64,000 bases of DNA from Pseudomonas parakoreensis (lineage in GTDB: Bacteria; Pseudomonadota; Gammaproteobacteria; Pseudomonadales; Pseudomonadaceae), in the NCBI RefSeq assembly GCF_021602155.1, contig NZ_BQHY01000006.1, positions 186,001 to 250,000 of the forward strand, in the 5' to 3' direction. Under the pieces are notes generated by a model. That model was not told the origin of the DNA, ran no database searches, and saw nothing but the letters and a program-made list of their open reading frames with translations. The position numbers were made by a program, and so were the translations under genes. This document shows positions 55,829 through 64,000 of this stretch, piece after piece. How positions within the stretch are numbered: the first letter of the stretch is position 1; every line of letters starts with the position of its first letter.

Positions 55829-57716
55829 CACGGGCCGTAGCCTCCGCACTGATAGGACCGGCGTATTCGGCCTTCAATCGACCCTCCTGATCCAGAAGCC
55901 AGGCATCCATGACCTGACGCACGACCGGCGCGGCGACACCGGAGCCGGACTCACCGTTCTCGACCATCACCGAAACAACGATTTTCGGGTTGTCGGCCGG
56001 AGCGAAACCGACGAACAAGGCGTGGTCGCGGTGGCGCTCCTGAACCTTGGACCGGTCGTATTTTTCACCTTGCTTGATCGCGACCACCTGAGCCGTACCG
56101 GACTTGCCGGCGATGCGGTATTGCGCACCGATTGCCGCCTTGCGCGCGGTCCCTCTGGCGCCGTGCATCACTTGCTGCATGCCGTGGTTGACCTTGGTCC
56201 AGTCCGACGGATCGCGCAGGACGATATCCGGCATCGGGTTTTCATCTACCGGTTTGGCACCTTCTATGGTCTTGGCCAGGTGCGGCCGGTTCCAGATGCC
56301 TTTGTTGGCCACCAGCGCCGTGGCCTGCGCCAGTTGCAAGGGTGTGGACTGCATGTAGCCCTGGCCGATCCCCAGAATCAGGGTCTCGCCCGGGAACCAC
56401 GCCTGTTTGCGCGTCGCACGCTTCCACTCGCGGGACGGCATCAGGCCGGGAGATTCTTCGAACATGTCCAGCGAGACCTTCTGGCCGATGCCGAACTTGT
56501 TCATGTAAGCCGACAACCGATCAATGCCCAGCTTGTGCGCCAGGTCATAGAAGTAGGTGTCGTTGGAACGCATGATCGCCGTGTCGAGGTCGACGAAGCC
56601 GTCACCGGTGCGGTTCCAGTTGCGGTACTTGTGATCGTAGTTGGGCAGCATGTAGTAACCGGGGTCGAACACCCGGCTCGACGCCGTCACCACACCGGCA
56701 TCGAGACCGGCAATCGCCACCGCCGGCTTGATCGTCGAACCCGGCGGGTACAGACCGCGCAGCACCCGGTTGAACAGCGGCCGGTCGATGGAATCGCGCA
56801 GCTCGGCATAGGCCTTGAAGCTGATGCCGGTGACGAACAGGTTCGGGTCGAAACTCGGCTGACTGACCATTGCCAAGACTTCACCGGTGTTCGGATCGAG
56901 CGCCACCACCGCGCCGCGCCGCCCGCCCAGTGCAGCTTCCGCCGCTTCCTGCAGTTTGATGTCCAGACTCAGGACGATGTCCTTGCCGGGAATCGGATCG
57001 GTCCGCTTGAGCACGCGCAGCACGCGGCCGCGGGCGTTGGTCTCGACTTCCTCGTAACCCACCTGCCCGTGCAGTTCCGGCTCGTAAAAACGCTCGATGC
57101 CGGTCTTGCCGATGTGATGGGTGCCGCTGTAGTTGACCGGGTCGAGGGTCTTCAGCTCCTTCTCGTTGATCCGCCCCATGTAACCCACCGAGTGCGCAAA
57201 ATGCGCGCCCTGCGGGTAATGACGCACCAACTGCGCGACCACTTCCACCCCAGGCAGGCGGAACTGGTTCACCGCGATCCGGGCGATCTGCTCTTCGGTC
57301 AGCTCGAACAGAATCGGCACTGGCTCGAACGGCCGGCGCCCCTGGCGCATGCGTTTTTCGAAGATCACCCGGTCCTCGGGCGTCAGCTGCAGCACTTCGA
57401 CGATCACGTCGAGCACTTGCTGCCAGTCGCCGGAGCGCTCGCGGGTCATGCTCAGGCTGAAGCTCGGACGGTTGTCCGCCACCACCACGCCGTTGCGGTC
57501 GAAGATCAACCCGCGGGTCGGCGGAATCGGCTGCACGTGGACGCGGTTGTTTTCCGAGAGTGTCGAGTGGTACTCGTACTGGATCACCTGCAAGTAGTAC
57601 AGCCGCGCAATCAGTACGCCGATCAACAGCATGACCGCAACAGCCCCGAACACGACGCGGCTACGCACCAGGCGGGCGTCCTTTTCGTGGTCCTTGATGC
57701 GGATCGGCTGAGACAT
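55821..57716 (-). CDS. mrdA: Penicillin-binding protein 2
   Basis: A 631-residue class B PBP. One N-terminal helix (about 20-45) is followed by the PBP dimerisation domain and the transpeptidase domain with S327-T-I-K330 (catalytic), an SND motif (MRSNDTYFY) and a KSGTAQV motif. The ATG at 57716 gives the usual start MSQPIRIKDHEKDARLVRSR. It crosslinks the elongating side wall and is the target of mecillinam. rlmH precedes it by 10 bp and rodA overlaps its end. Confidence 0.96.
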   Translation of the reverse strand: MSQPIRIKDHEKDARLVRSRVVFGAVAVMLLIGVLIARLYYLQVIQYEYHSTLSENNRVHVQPIPPTRGLIFDRNGVVVADNRPSFSLSMTRERSGDWQQVLDVIVEVLQLTPEDRVIFEKRMRQGRRPFEPVPILFELTEEQIARIAVNQFRLPGVEVVAQLVRHYPQGAHFAHSVGYMGRINEKELKTLDPVNYSGTHHIGKTGIERFYEPELHGQVGYEEVETNARGRVLRVLKRTDPIPGKDIVLSLDIKLQEAAEAALGGRRGAVVALDPNTGEVLAMVSQPSFDPNLFVTGISFKAYAELRDSIDRPLFNRVLRGLYPPGSTIKPAVAIAGLDAGVVTASSRVFDPGYYMLPNYDHKYRNWNRTGDGFVDLDTAIMRSNDTYFYDLAHKLGIDRLSAYMNKFGIGQKVSLDMFEESPGLMPSREWKRATRKQAWFPGETLILGIGQGYMQSTPLQLAQATALVANKGIWNRPHLAKTIEGAKPVDENPMPDIVLRDPSDWTKVNHGMQQVMHGARGTARKAAIGAQYRIAGKSGTAQVVAIKQGEKYDRSKVQERHRDHALFVGFAPADNPKIVVSVMVENGESGSGVAAPVVRQVMDAWLLDQEGRLKAEYAGPISAEATARDE

Positions 57717-57726
57717 GAGGGCAGGA

Positions 57727-58194
57727 CTACTTGTGGTAAGGGTGACCGGACAGCACGGTCCAGGCACGGTACAGCTGTTCGCCGATCAGGATCCGCACCA
57801 GCGGGTGCGGCAAGGTCAGCGGCGACAACGACCAGCGCTGGTCGGCGCGAGCGCAGACTTCCGGCGCCAGCCCTTCGGGGCCACCGACCATGAAGTTGAC
57901 CGTGCGCGAATCCAGCCGCCAACGGTCGAGTTCGACCGCCAGTTGCTCGGTGCTCCAGGGCTTGCCATGCACTTCCAGCGTGACGATCCGCTCGTTCGGC
58001 CCGACCTTGGCCAGCATGGCTTCGCCTTCCTGGCGGATGAAACGGGCCACGTCGGCGTTCTTGCCACGGGTATTGAGCGGAATTTCCACCAGTTCCAGCG
58101 CCAGCTCGGACGGAAGACGCTTGGCATACTCATGCCAGCCTTCTTCCACCCACTTGGGCATGCGTGAACCGACGGCGATCAGTCGCAGTCGCAC
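57727..58194 (-). CDS. rlmH: 23S rRNA pseudouridine-1915 N3-methyltransferase
   Basis: A 155-residue SPOUT methyltransferase: [20 protein letters not shown], then [30 protein letters not shown] (SAM knot) and the C-terminal [20 protein letters not shown]. Full family length. It methylates pseudouridine 1915 in helix 69 of 70S ribosomes. rsfS precedes it by 9 bp, the usual pairing. Confidence 0.96.
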   Translation of the reverse strand: MRLRLIAVGSRMPKWVEEGWHEYAKRLPSELALELVEIPLNTRGKNADVARFIRQEGEAMLAKVGPNERIVTLEVHGKPWSTEQLAVELDRWRLDSRTVNFMVGGPEGLAPEVCARADQRWSLSPLTLPHPLVRILIGEQLYRAWTVLSGHPYHK

Positions 58195-58203
58195 AGCAAT
58201 CCC

Positions 58204-58698
58204 TTACAGCTGGTCTTTGTTGAGCTTGGTGAAATGCTCGTGGGTGTTTTCCGGGCTGTGGTGCTTGGCGTCTGCCGCACGGCTTTGCTCGGCACCGGCC
58301 CACAGGCGCTCCAGGTCGTAGAACTGACGTGCCGAGGCAGTCATCATGTGCACGATCACCAGGTCCAGATCGAGCAGCACCCAGTCGCTGTCGCCCTTGC
58401 CTTCTTCGCCCAGCGGCCTGGCGCCTTGCTTTTTGACCTCTTCACGGACCTTGTCCAGCATCGCGTTGATCTGGCGATTGGAGGTACCGGTGGCGATGAT
58501 CATGTAATCGGTGATGCTCTGCTTGTCGCGAACATCGATGATCTGGATGTCTTGTGCCTTGACGTCTTCCAGGGCTGCCACGGCAACCTTGACCAGCTCG
58601 TCGCCCTTGAGCGGCTCATTGGTGTTGGCGACTTCCGGCAGCGGCGCGCTCTTGAACGTGCCTTTGCGCTTAACTTTGCTTACATCTTTGTCGGTCAT
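58204..58698 (-). CDS. rsfS: Ribosomal silencing factor RsfS
   Basis: A 164-residue protein containing the RsfS domain at about 33-140 (ELVKVAVAALEDVKAQDIQI, TDYMIIATGTSNRQINAMLD, SDWVLLDLDLVIVHMMT). RsfS binds L14 and stops subunit joining during starvation. The protein is longer than most RsfS because of a 30-residue basic N-terminus and a charged C-terminal tail. A start inside the first 35 residues cannot be excluded, as no strong ribosome-binding site is seen before the ATG. Confidence 0.93.
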   Translation of the reverse strand: MTDKDVSKVKRKGTFKSAPLPEVANTNEPLKGDELVKVAVAALEDVKAQDIQIIDVRDKQSITDYMIIATGTSNRQINAMLDKVREEVKKQGARPLGEEGKGDSDWVLLDLDLVIVHMMTASARQFYDLERLWAGAEQSRAADAKHHSPENTHEHFTKLNKDQL

Positions 58699-58770
58699 AT
58701 AAAACTCGTTTTGCTCATGTATTCGGCGGCTTGGCGATACGTGGATTCGTATCAGTGAAGCACGCCTTGT

Positions 58771-59460
58771 TCAGTTCGACGCACGGTACAGACCGTGCGC
58801 ATCGATGTAGGCCAGGACCGCGTCGGGCACCAGGAAACGTACCGACTTACCGCTGGCCAGCAGTTGACGGATCTGGGTGGCGGAAACCGCGAGCGGTGTC
58901 TGCCAGACGAATGCAATCTGTCCGCTCGGCCCTTTGACGGCCAGCGGGTCGCTCACCGAACGCGCTGCCAGCAGGTTGCGCAAGGCATCCGGCGGTTCGC
59001 TGTCGGCGTCCGGGCGCTGTAGCACCAGGATATGGCAATGCTGGAGCAACTCCTCCCAGCGGTGCCAAGTGGGCAGGCCGCAAAATGCGTCCCAGCCCAA
59101 AAGCAGAAAAACCTGGGTCTCGGCGGCCATTTCGGCACGCATCAACTCCAGGGTATCGATGGTCCAGGACGGTTTGTCCCGCTGCAATTCGCGGGCGTCC
59201 ACCACCAGCGGCGGCACTCCGGCCACCGCGCACTCAACCATGGCCAGCCGATCCTGCGCCGACACCTGCGGCGTATCGCGATGCGGCGGCCGGGCGCTGG
59301 GCATCATGCGCAGCTCGTCGAGCCCGAGCGCTTCAGCGACTTCCAGCGCACCGCGCAAATGGCCGATGTGCACCGGATCGAACGTGCCGCCCAGCACGCC
59401 AATGCGTTGCGGGCGAGACTCGCTGCCGGTTTGCGGCGCTGTCAGGTCGAGGTCGGTCAA
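58771..59460 (-). CDS. nadD: Nicotinate-nucleotide adenylyltransferase
   Basis: About 229 residues with the nucleotidyltransferase motifs [12 protein letters not shown] and SATQIRQLL. It makes NaAD in NAD synthesis. The start is uncertain: a TTG at 59460 lies 1 bp after the proA stop and gives [10 protein letters not shown] before the domain, whereas an ATG at 59496 would overlap proA by 35 bp with a Cys/Arg-rich extension that looks like proA shadow. The TTG is preferred here. It is probably cotranscribed with proA and rsfS. Confidence 0.93.
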   Translation of the reverse strand: MTDLDLTAPQTGSESRPQRIGVLGGTFDPVHIGHLRGALEVAEALGLDELRMMPSARPPHRDTPQVSAQDRLAMVECAVAGVPPLVVDARELQRDKPSWTIDTLELMRAEMAAETQVFLLLGWDAFCGLPTWHRWEELLQHCHILVLQRPDADSEPPDALRNLLAARSVSDPLAVKGPSGQIAFVWQTPLAVSATQIRQLLASGKSVRFLVPDAVLAYIDAHGLYRASN

Positions 59461-59461
59461 G

Positions 59462-60733
59462 TCAGACCGTCGCCTGGCCGCGCAGCTGGCCATCACCGAC
59501 CACGATGTACTTCTCGCAGGTCAGCCCTTCGAGACCCACCGGGCCGCGGGCGTGCAGCTTATCAGTAGAAATGCCGATCTCGGCACCCAATCCGTATTCG
59601 AATCCATCGGCGAAGCAGGTCGGGGTGTTGATCATCACCGATGCCGAGTCGACTTCCGCGACGAAACGTCGGGTGTCGGCGAGGTTTTCGCTGACGATCG
59701 AGTCGGTGTGGTGCGAGCCGTAATGGTTGATGTGTTCAATGGCTTGATCCAGTCCGTCGACCACGCGAATCGACAGGATCGGCGCCAGATACTCGGTACT
59801 CCAGTCGTCCTCGCTGGCCGCATTCGCGTCAATGATCGCCCGGGTGCGCTCGCAGCCACGCAGCTCGACGCCTTTTTCGCGGAACTGGGCTGCCATCGAC
59901 GGCAGGAAATCCTTGGCAACACTTTGATCGACGAGCAGGGTCTCCATCGCGCCACAGATGCCATAACGGTAAGTCTTGGCATTGAAGGCGATGCGCTGGG
60001 CTTTCGCCAGATCGGCGTGGGCACTGACATAAACGTGGCAGATGCCGTCCAGGTGCTTGATCACCGGCACGCGGGCGTCACGGCTGATGCGCTCGATCAG
60101 GCCACGGCCACCGCGCGGCACGATCACGTCGACGTACTCAGGCATGGTGATCATCGCGCCGACGGCGGCACGGTCGGTGGTTTCGACCACTTGCACCACG
60201 GCTGCCGGCAATTCGGCCTCGGCCAGACCGCGCTGGATGCACGCGGCAATCGCCCGGTTGGAATGAATCGCCTCGGAACCACCGCGCAGGATGGTCGCGT
60301 TACCGGACTTCAGGCACAGGCTGGCGGCATCGATGGTCACGTTGGGCCGGGATTCGTAGATGATCCCGATCACACCCAGCGGCACGCGCATCTTGCCGAC
60401 TTGAATGCCGGACGGGCGGAAGCTCATGTCACGGATCGCACCGACCGGATCCGGCAGTGCTGCCACCTGGCGCAGGCCGACGATCATGCCATCGATGCGC
60501 GCGGGAGTCAGTTCCAGACGTTCCAGCAAGGCTGGCTCCAGACCATTGGCGCGACCAGCGGCCAGATCCTGTTCGTTGGCTGCGGCCAGCTCGGCGCGCG
60601 CAGCGTCCAGCGCATTGGCAGCAGCCTGCAAGGCGCGGTTTTTCTGCGCGGTGCTGGCACGGCCGATGACCCGGGAAGCTTCGCGGGCGGCGCGACCCAA
60701 TCGGGTCATGTAGTCAAGAACGGACTCAGTCAT
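59462..60733 (-). CDS. proA: Gamma-glutamyl phosphate reductase
   Basis: A 423-residue aldehyde-dehydrogenase-fold enzyme. The catalytic Cys is in [31 protein letters not shown] and [14 protein letters not shown] are the NADP and substrate regions. It is the second step of proline synthesis. The ATG at 60733 gives the family N-terminus ([20 protein letters not shown]); the frame upstream is not coding in character. It faces mpg across a 177-bp gap. Confidence 0.96.
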   Translation of the reverse strand: MTESVLDYMTRLGRAAREASRVIGRASTAQKNRALQAAANALDAARAELAAANEQDLAAGRANGLEPALLERLELTPARIDGMIVGLRQVAALPDPVGAIRDMSFRPSGIQVGKMRVPLGVIGIIYESRPNVTIDAASLCLKSGNATILRGGSEAIHSNRAIAACIQRGLAEAELPAAVVQVVETTDRAAVGAMITMPEYVDVIVPRGGRGLIERISRDARVPVIKHLDGICHVYVSAHADLAKAQRIAFNAKTYRYGICGAMETLLVDQSVAKDFLPSMAAQFREKGVELRGCERTRAIIDANAASEDDWSTEYLAPILSIRVVDGLDQAIEHINHYGSHHTDSIVSENLADTRRFVAEVDSASVMINTPTCFADGFEYGLGAEIGISTDKLHARGPVGLEGLTCEKYIVVGDGQLRGQATV

Positions 60734-60910
60734 GGTCTGCTGGGGTCTTGGCAAAGAGGAAAGCGGCAGATTATAGCTGTCGCGTCCCGGGACTAACAGC
60801 GGTGACGGGCGGATGGTCGAAATGGACTGCAATTTGCCGACGTTCAGCCGTAATTAAGCCGGGGATTGTTATCATCGCGACCTCCTTCGCCTGGATAACC
60901 ACCGTTTGCC

Positions 60911-61606
60911 ATGTCCAACCTGACCGTTCGCGCCACCGCCGAGCGCCTGCCACTGGGCCTTCCGAACACTTTTTTCGACCGTGACGCGCAAGTGCTGGCG
61001 CGCGATCTGCTCGGCAAAGTCATCCGCCACCGGGTCGGCGATCTGTGGCTCAGTGCCCGGATCATCGAAACCGAAGCCTATTACTGCGCGGAAAAAGGCA
61101 GTCATGCCTCCCTCGGCTACACGGAAAAGCGTAAGGCTTTGTTTCTGGATGGTGGACACATTTATATGTATTACGCCCGTGGCGGCGATTCACTGAACTT
61201 CAGCGCTCAGGGGCCGGGCAATGCGGTGTTGATCAAATCCGCCTACCCATGGGTCGATGAGGTCAGCGGGCCGGCGAGCCTGGCGCAGATGCTGTTGAAC
61301 AATCCCGATGCCCAAGGCCGCCCGCGTCCTTCGCAAAAACTGTGCGCCGGCCAGACGTTGCTGTGCAAGGCGCTGGGCTTGAAGGTACCGATGTGGGACG
61401 CCAAGCGTTTCGACCATGAACTGCTGCTGGTGGAAGACACCGGCCCGACGCCGACGCAGATCATTCAGACCACACGCCTGGGCATTCCCCAGGGCCGCGA
61501 CGAGCACCTGATGTACCGGTTCGTCGACGCCACGTATGCCCAGTGGTGCACGCGGAACCCGTTGCGCCGGGGTCAGGTCGAAGGTCGCGATTATTTCCTG
61601 CTGTAA
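60911..61606 (+). CDS. mpg: DNA-3-methyladenine glycosylase (AAG/Mpg type)
   Basis: A 231-residue DNA repair enzyme. IIETEAYYCAEKGSHASLGY holds the catalytic Glu; YMYYARGGDSLNFSAQGPGN and RIGIPQGRDE-like LGIPQGRDEHLMYRFVD complete the fold. It removes alkylated purines such as 3-methyladenine. The sequence is slightly divergent in the usual YGM region but otherwise typical. Single gene; a REPIN starts 10 bp after the stop. Confidence 0.92.
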   Translation: MSNLTVRATAERLPLGLPNTFFDRDAQVLARDLLGKVIRHRVGDLWLSARIIETEAYYCAEKGSHASLGYTEKRKALFLDGGHIYMYYARGGDSLNFSAQGPGNAVLIKSAYPWVDEVSGPASLAQMLLNNPDAQGRPRPSQKLCAGQTLLCKALGLKVPMWDAKRFDHELLLVEDTGPTPTQIIQTTRLGIPQGRDEHLMYRFVDATYAQWCTRNPLRRGQVEGRDYFLL

Positions 61607-61615
61607 ACACGTAAC

Positions 61616-61692
61616 CCTGCAGGAGCTGCCGCAGGCTGCGATCTTTTGATCTTTTAACAGCAAAGATCGCAGCCTGCGGCAGCTCCTACAGG
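61616..61692. repeat. REPIN, TGCAGGAGCTGCCGCAGGCT class
   Basis: Inverted arms of about 30 bp (TGCAGGAGCTGCCGCAGGCT outward) around GATCTTTTAACAG, between mpg and the next gene. It may terminate mpg. Confidence 0.88.
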
Positions 61693-61720
61693 GATCATCA
61701 ATGGTTTGGAGTTTTTTGGT

Positions 61721-63037
61721 ATGGGCCCATGGCTCGATAGCGTAACCGGATGGCTGGCGGCCAATCCGCAGTGGCTGGCCGCTGCGGTGTTTATCGTCGC
61801 ATTCGTGGAGTGTCTGGCCATTGCCGGAATAATCGTGCCGGGCACCGTGCTGTTGTTTGCCGTCGCCGTACTGGCCGGCAGCGGTGCACTGTCGTTGAGT
61901 GAAACCCTGCTGCTGGGCTTTCTCGGCGGGATTCTGGGCGATGCGGTGTCGTATTACCTGGGCCGTCACTTCCACCAGAACATCCGCCGCCTGCCGGGTT
62001 TGCGCCACCATCCGGAATGGATGGCCGGGGCTGAAACCTACTTCCAGCGTTACGGCATCGCCAGTCTGCTGGTCGGGCGCTTCATCGGTCCGCTGCGACC
62101 GATGCTGCCTATGGTCGCCGGGATGTGCGACATGCCCTTCCCGCGCTTCGCCGCCGTCAGCCTGCTGGCGGCGGCCGGCTGGAGCGTCGCCTACCTGCTG
62201 CCGGGCTGGGCCACCGGCGCGGCGATCCGTTTGCCGCTGCCGGAAGGTTTCTGGCTGCAGGCCGGCATCGTCGCCGCCAGTATCGCAGTGATGGTCGGCC
62301 TGAGCGTCAACAGCAGCTTGCGCCAGCATCGTCGGGCGACGATCTGGATCAGCAGCATGAGCCTGTTGATTCTGATCGGCCTGTTTATTGGCTATCCGTA
62401 TCTGCACGCCCTCGACCAGGGCGTGATGACCCTGGTGCAGGAACATCGCCAACCGATGCTGGACGAGATTGCGGTGACGTTCACCCTGATCGGTGAATTC
62501 CGCAACATGCTGATGTTCAGCGCCCTGCTCACCGGCCTGTTGCTGCTGTGCCGGCAATGGCGTCAGGCAATCTTTGCCGGCGGCACGCTGCTGTGTACCG
62601 CGCTACTGAACACCGTCACCAAACAGTTTTTCGCCCGGGTCCGCCCGGAGGTGCTGACCGATCCACTGACCAGCTACAGCATGCCCAGCGGCCATGCCTC
62701 GGGTTCGTTTGCATTGTTTCTGGTACTCGCAGTCCTCGCCGGTCGCGGCCAACCGCCGCGCATGCGCCTGACCTGGCTGCTGCTCGGCTGCATTCCGGCG
62801 CTGTCGATTGCGTTGTCACGAGTCTATCTGGGCGCGCACTGGCCGACAGATATTCTGGCGGGTGCGATGCTGGCGGCATGCGTGTGTGCGGCGGGCCTGT
62901 GGCTGAGTCAGCGCAAGGCGCCGCTCAACGCCATGCCGTTCAAGGTCTGGTGGCTGATTCTGCCGGCACTGCTGGTGCTGTTCAGCCTGTTCGTTCTGCG
63001 GCATTTGCCGGACACGATGTTGCGTTACGCTTATTGA
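61721..63037 (+). CDS. DedA-PAP2 fusion membrane protein
   Basis: A 438-residue membrane protein from the ATG at 61721 (a TTG at 61706 adds five residues). The N-terminal half is a DedA/SNARE-associated domain (FVECLAIAGIIVPGTVLLF and RFIGPLRPMLPMVAGM). The C-terminal half is a PAP2 lipid phosphatase with the three motifs KQFFARVRPE, SMPSGHASGS and SRVYLGAHWPTDILAG. DedA proteins can flip undecaprenyl phosphate and PAP2 enzymes dephosphorylate undecaprenyl pyrophosphate, so the fusion may couple both steps of carrier recycling. This is inferred from the domains. Confidence 0.9.
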   Translation: MGPWLDSVTGWLAANPQWLAAAVFIVAFVECLAIAGIIVPGTVLLFAVAVLAGSGALSLSETLLLGFLGGILGDAVSYYLGRHFHQNIRRLPGLRHHPEWMAGAETYFQRYGIASLLVGRFIGPLRPMLPMVAGMCDMPFPRFAAVSLLAAAGWSVAYLLPGWATGAAIRLPLPEGFWLQAGIVAASIAVMVGLSVNSSLRQHRRATIWISSMSLLILIGLFIGYPYLHALDQGVMTLVQEHRQPMLDEIAVTFTLIGEFRNMLMFSALLTGLLLLCRQWRQAIFAGGTLLCTALLNTVTKQFFARVRPEVLTDPLTSYSMPSGHASGSFALFLVLAVLAGRGQPPRMRLTWLLLGCIPALSIALSRVYLGAHWPTDILAGAMLAACVCAAGLWLSQRKAPLNAMPFKVWWLILPALLVLFSLFVLRHLPDTMLRYAY

Positions 63038-63041
63038 GAAG

Positions 63042-63153
63042 CAAAAGATCGCAGCCTGCGGCAGCTCCTACAAGGTTTTGATTTCACATGCGCAAGATGG
63101 CGCGGGTATGAAATGAATCTCATGTAGGAGCTGCCGCAGGCTGCGATCTTTTT
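63042..63153. repeat. REPIN, AAAAGATCGCAGCCTGCGGC class
   Basis: Inverted arms of 28 bp at the two ends (AAAAGATCGCAGCCTGCGGC and its complement) around a 54-bp centre; same class as 61616. It lies between two convergent genes. Confidence 0.88.
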
Positions 63154-63156
63154 CGC

Positions 63157-63753
63157 TCAGGCGAACAGCTCGCCCTGCAGCTCATCGAGCAGCGCCTGGA
63201 TCGCATCCAGTCGCTGCTGCGGATCGTCGAGTTGCAGCAGGTCGATCTTGTCTTCTTCGGCGAACGGCAGCAGATACGCCAGTTGATTGGCCAGCGACTG
63301 CTGCCCCAGCGCTTCGGTGCCCATGTTCAGCGCCTCGACCATCGGGTGCTCGGCCAAGGCCTTGAGCAACGCCACCAGATCGGCGTCTTCGTCCTGCAGC
63401 GGTTGCTCCGGCTCATCGTCCAGCCATTCGACGTCGGCAAGGATCAACTGATCGCGCTGCACCTCTGTGCGCAACACCTGAAAACGCCGCCCGCCCTGCA
63501 CCCGGATCCCGAGCAGACCGTTGTCCTGTTGCTGGAAATCGGTGATCCGCGCCTCGCAGCCGACCAGGGCAAAGCCTTCGGGCGCAACGCCGACTTCGTG
63601 GCCGTCGAGGATGCACACTACGCCGAAACCGCCACCCTGTTTCATGCAGCGGCCGATCATGTCCAGGTAGCGCGCCTCGAAGATCTGCAAGTCGAGGTTG
63701 CAGCCGGGAAACAGCACTGTGTTCAGCGGGAAAAGCGGCAGACTCATAGACAT
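63157..63753 (-). CDS. LON N-terminal-domain protein
   Basis: A 198-residue protein that consists of a Lon substrate-binding (LAN) domain: LPLFPLNTVLFPGCNLDLQI, FEARYLDMIGRCMKQGGGFG, ARITDFQQQDNGLLGIRVQG, then a helical end. The ATPase and protease parts of Lon are absent. Such proteins are conserved in Pseudomonas with unknown role, possibly peptide binding. It overlaps nothing and ends 4 bp after the LrgB gene, so the two may be cotranscribed. Confidence 0.88.
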   Translation of the reverse strand: MSMSLPLFPLNTVLFPGCNLDLQIFEARYLDMIGRCMKQGGGFGVVCILDGHEVGVAPEGFALVGCEARITDFQQQDNGLLGIRVQGGRRFQVLRTEVQRDQLILADVEWLDDEPEQPLQDEDADLVALLKALAEHPMVEALNMGTEALGQQSLANQLAYLLPFAEEDKIDLLQLDDPQQRLDAIQALLDELQGELFA

Positions 63754-63757
63754 TTCC

Positions 63758-64000
63758 TTAGACCACCATCGACACCGCCAACGGCAGGAACACCGCCGTG
63801 GCCACGCCCATCAGACTCATCGCCAGCGCCGCGAAGGCGCCGCACTCATCGCTTTCCTGCAGCGCCACCGAGGTGCCAACCGCGTGTGCGGTCATGCCCA
63901 GCGCCATGCCGCGCGCTTCAGGACTGTGCACGCCGAGCCGGGTCAGCAACGCCGGGCCGAAGATCGCGCCAATCACTCCGGTGATCAACACGAACACCGC
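63758..64000 (-). CDS. LrgB-family protein, C-terminal part (5' end outside window)
   Basis: The last 80 or so residues of a membrane protein with the conserved LrgB block GMTAHAVGTSVALQESDECG and FAALAMSLMGVATAVFLPLA; two or more helices are visible. LrgB proteins form holin-like pairs with LrgA or act in export of C3 acids. The start and any LrgA partner lie beyond the right edge of the window. The frame is open to the last base. Confidence 0.88.
   Translation of the reverse strand, partial: AVFVLITGVIGAIFGPALLTRLGVHSPEARGMALGMTAHAVGTSVALQESDECGAFAALAMSLMGVATAVFLPLAVSMVV

Overview
The window is chromosomal DNA of a Pseudomonas, most probably of the P. fluorescens group. From about 17.4 kb to the end the gene order is the conserved Pseudomonas backbone (ladS, thiD, thiE, hemL, miaB, phoH-like, ybeY, corC, lnt, leuS, lptE, holA, arfA, lipA, lipB, dacC, rlpA, mltB, rodA, mrdA, rlmH, rsfS, nadD, proA). 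Coding DNA there is GC-rich, and the gaps carry ten paired palindromes of the REP/REPIN type seen in fluorescent pseudomonads.

Positions 1 to about 17,472 are one end of a genomic island. The operon at 17,214 to 11,343 (minus strand) encodes three overlapping tyrosine-recombinase-like proteins plus a small coiled-coil protein. This is the ginABCD signature of GInt-type islands. The ginA side ends inside the 3' end of hrpB: the strongly conserved HrpB C-terminus stops after GRYPK and is replaced by 23 residues encoded by AT-rich island DNA. The other island end lies left of the window.

The cargo is mosaic. At 2 to 8,100 lie the 3' part of a DNA methyltransferase, a large helicase, a DUF1998 protein and a phospholipase D-like protein, in the order drmMI-drmA-drmB-drmC of class 1 DISARM, a multigene anti-phage system; drmD should lie upstream, out of view. 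Next come an IS3-like remnant, a small ORF, a short XRE regulator with a visible operator facing a gene of unknown function, a BPSL0761-family small protein, and a 402-residue metallo-beta-lactamase-fold protein with no recognised partner. The last of these is the best candidate for undescribed function.

The backbone covers RNA-protein maintenance (hrpB, rluE, miaB, ybeY, leuS, arfA, rlmH, rsfS), cofactor supply (thiDE, hemL, lipAB, nadD), cell-wall elongation and remodelling (mrdA-rodA-mltB-rlpA, dacC, ldcA, a second lytic transglycosylase), envelope biogenesis (lnt, lptE) and signalling (LadS, an Lrp-family regulator). From rsfS to dacC the genes run on one strand with short gaps or overlaps, a cell-elongation cluster linked to lipoate genes. 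A 12-bp RNA hairpin inside the 3' end of arfA fits its known control through non-stop mRNA. No tRNA, rRNA or CRISPR array was seen.
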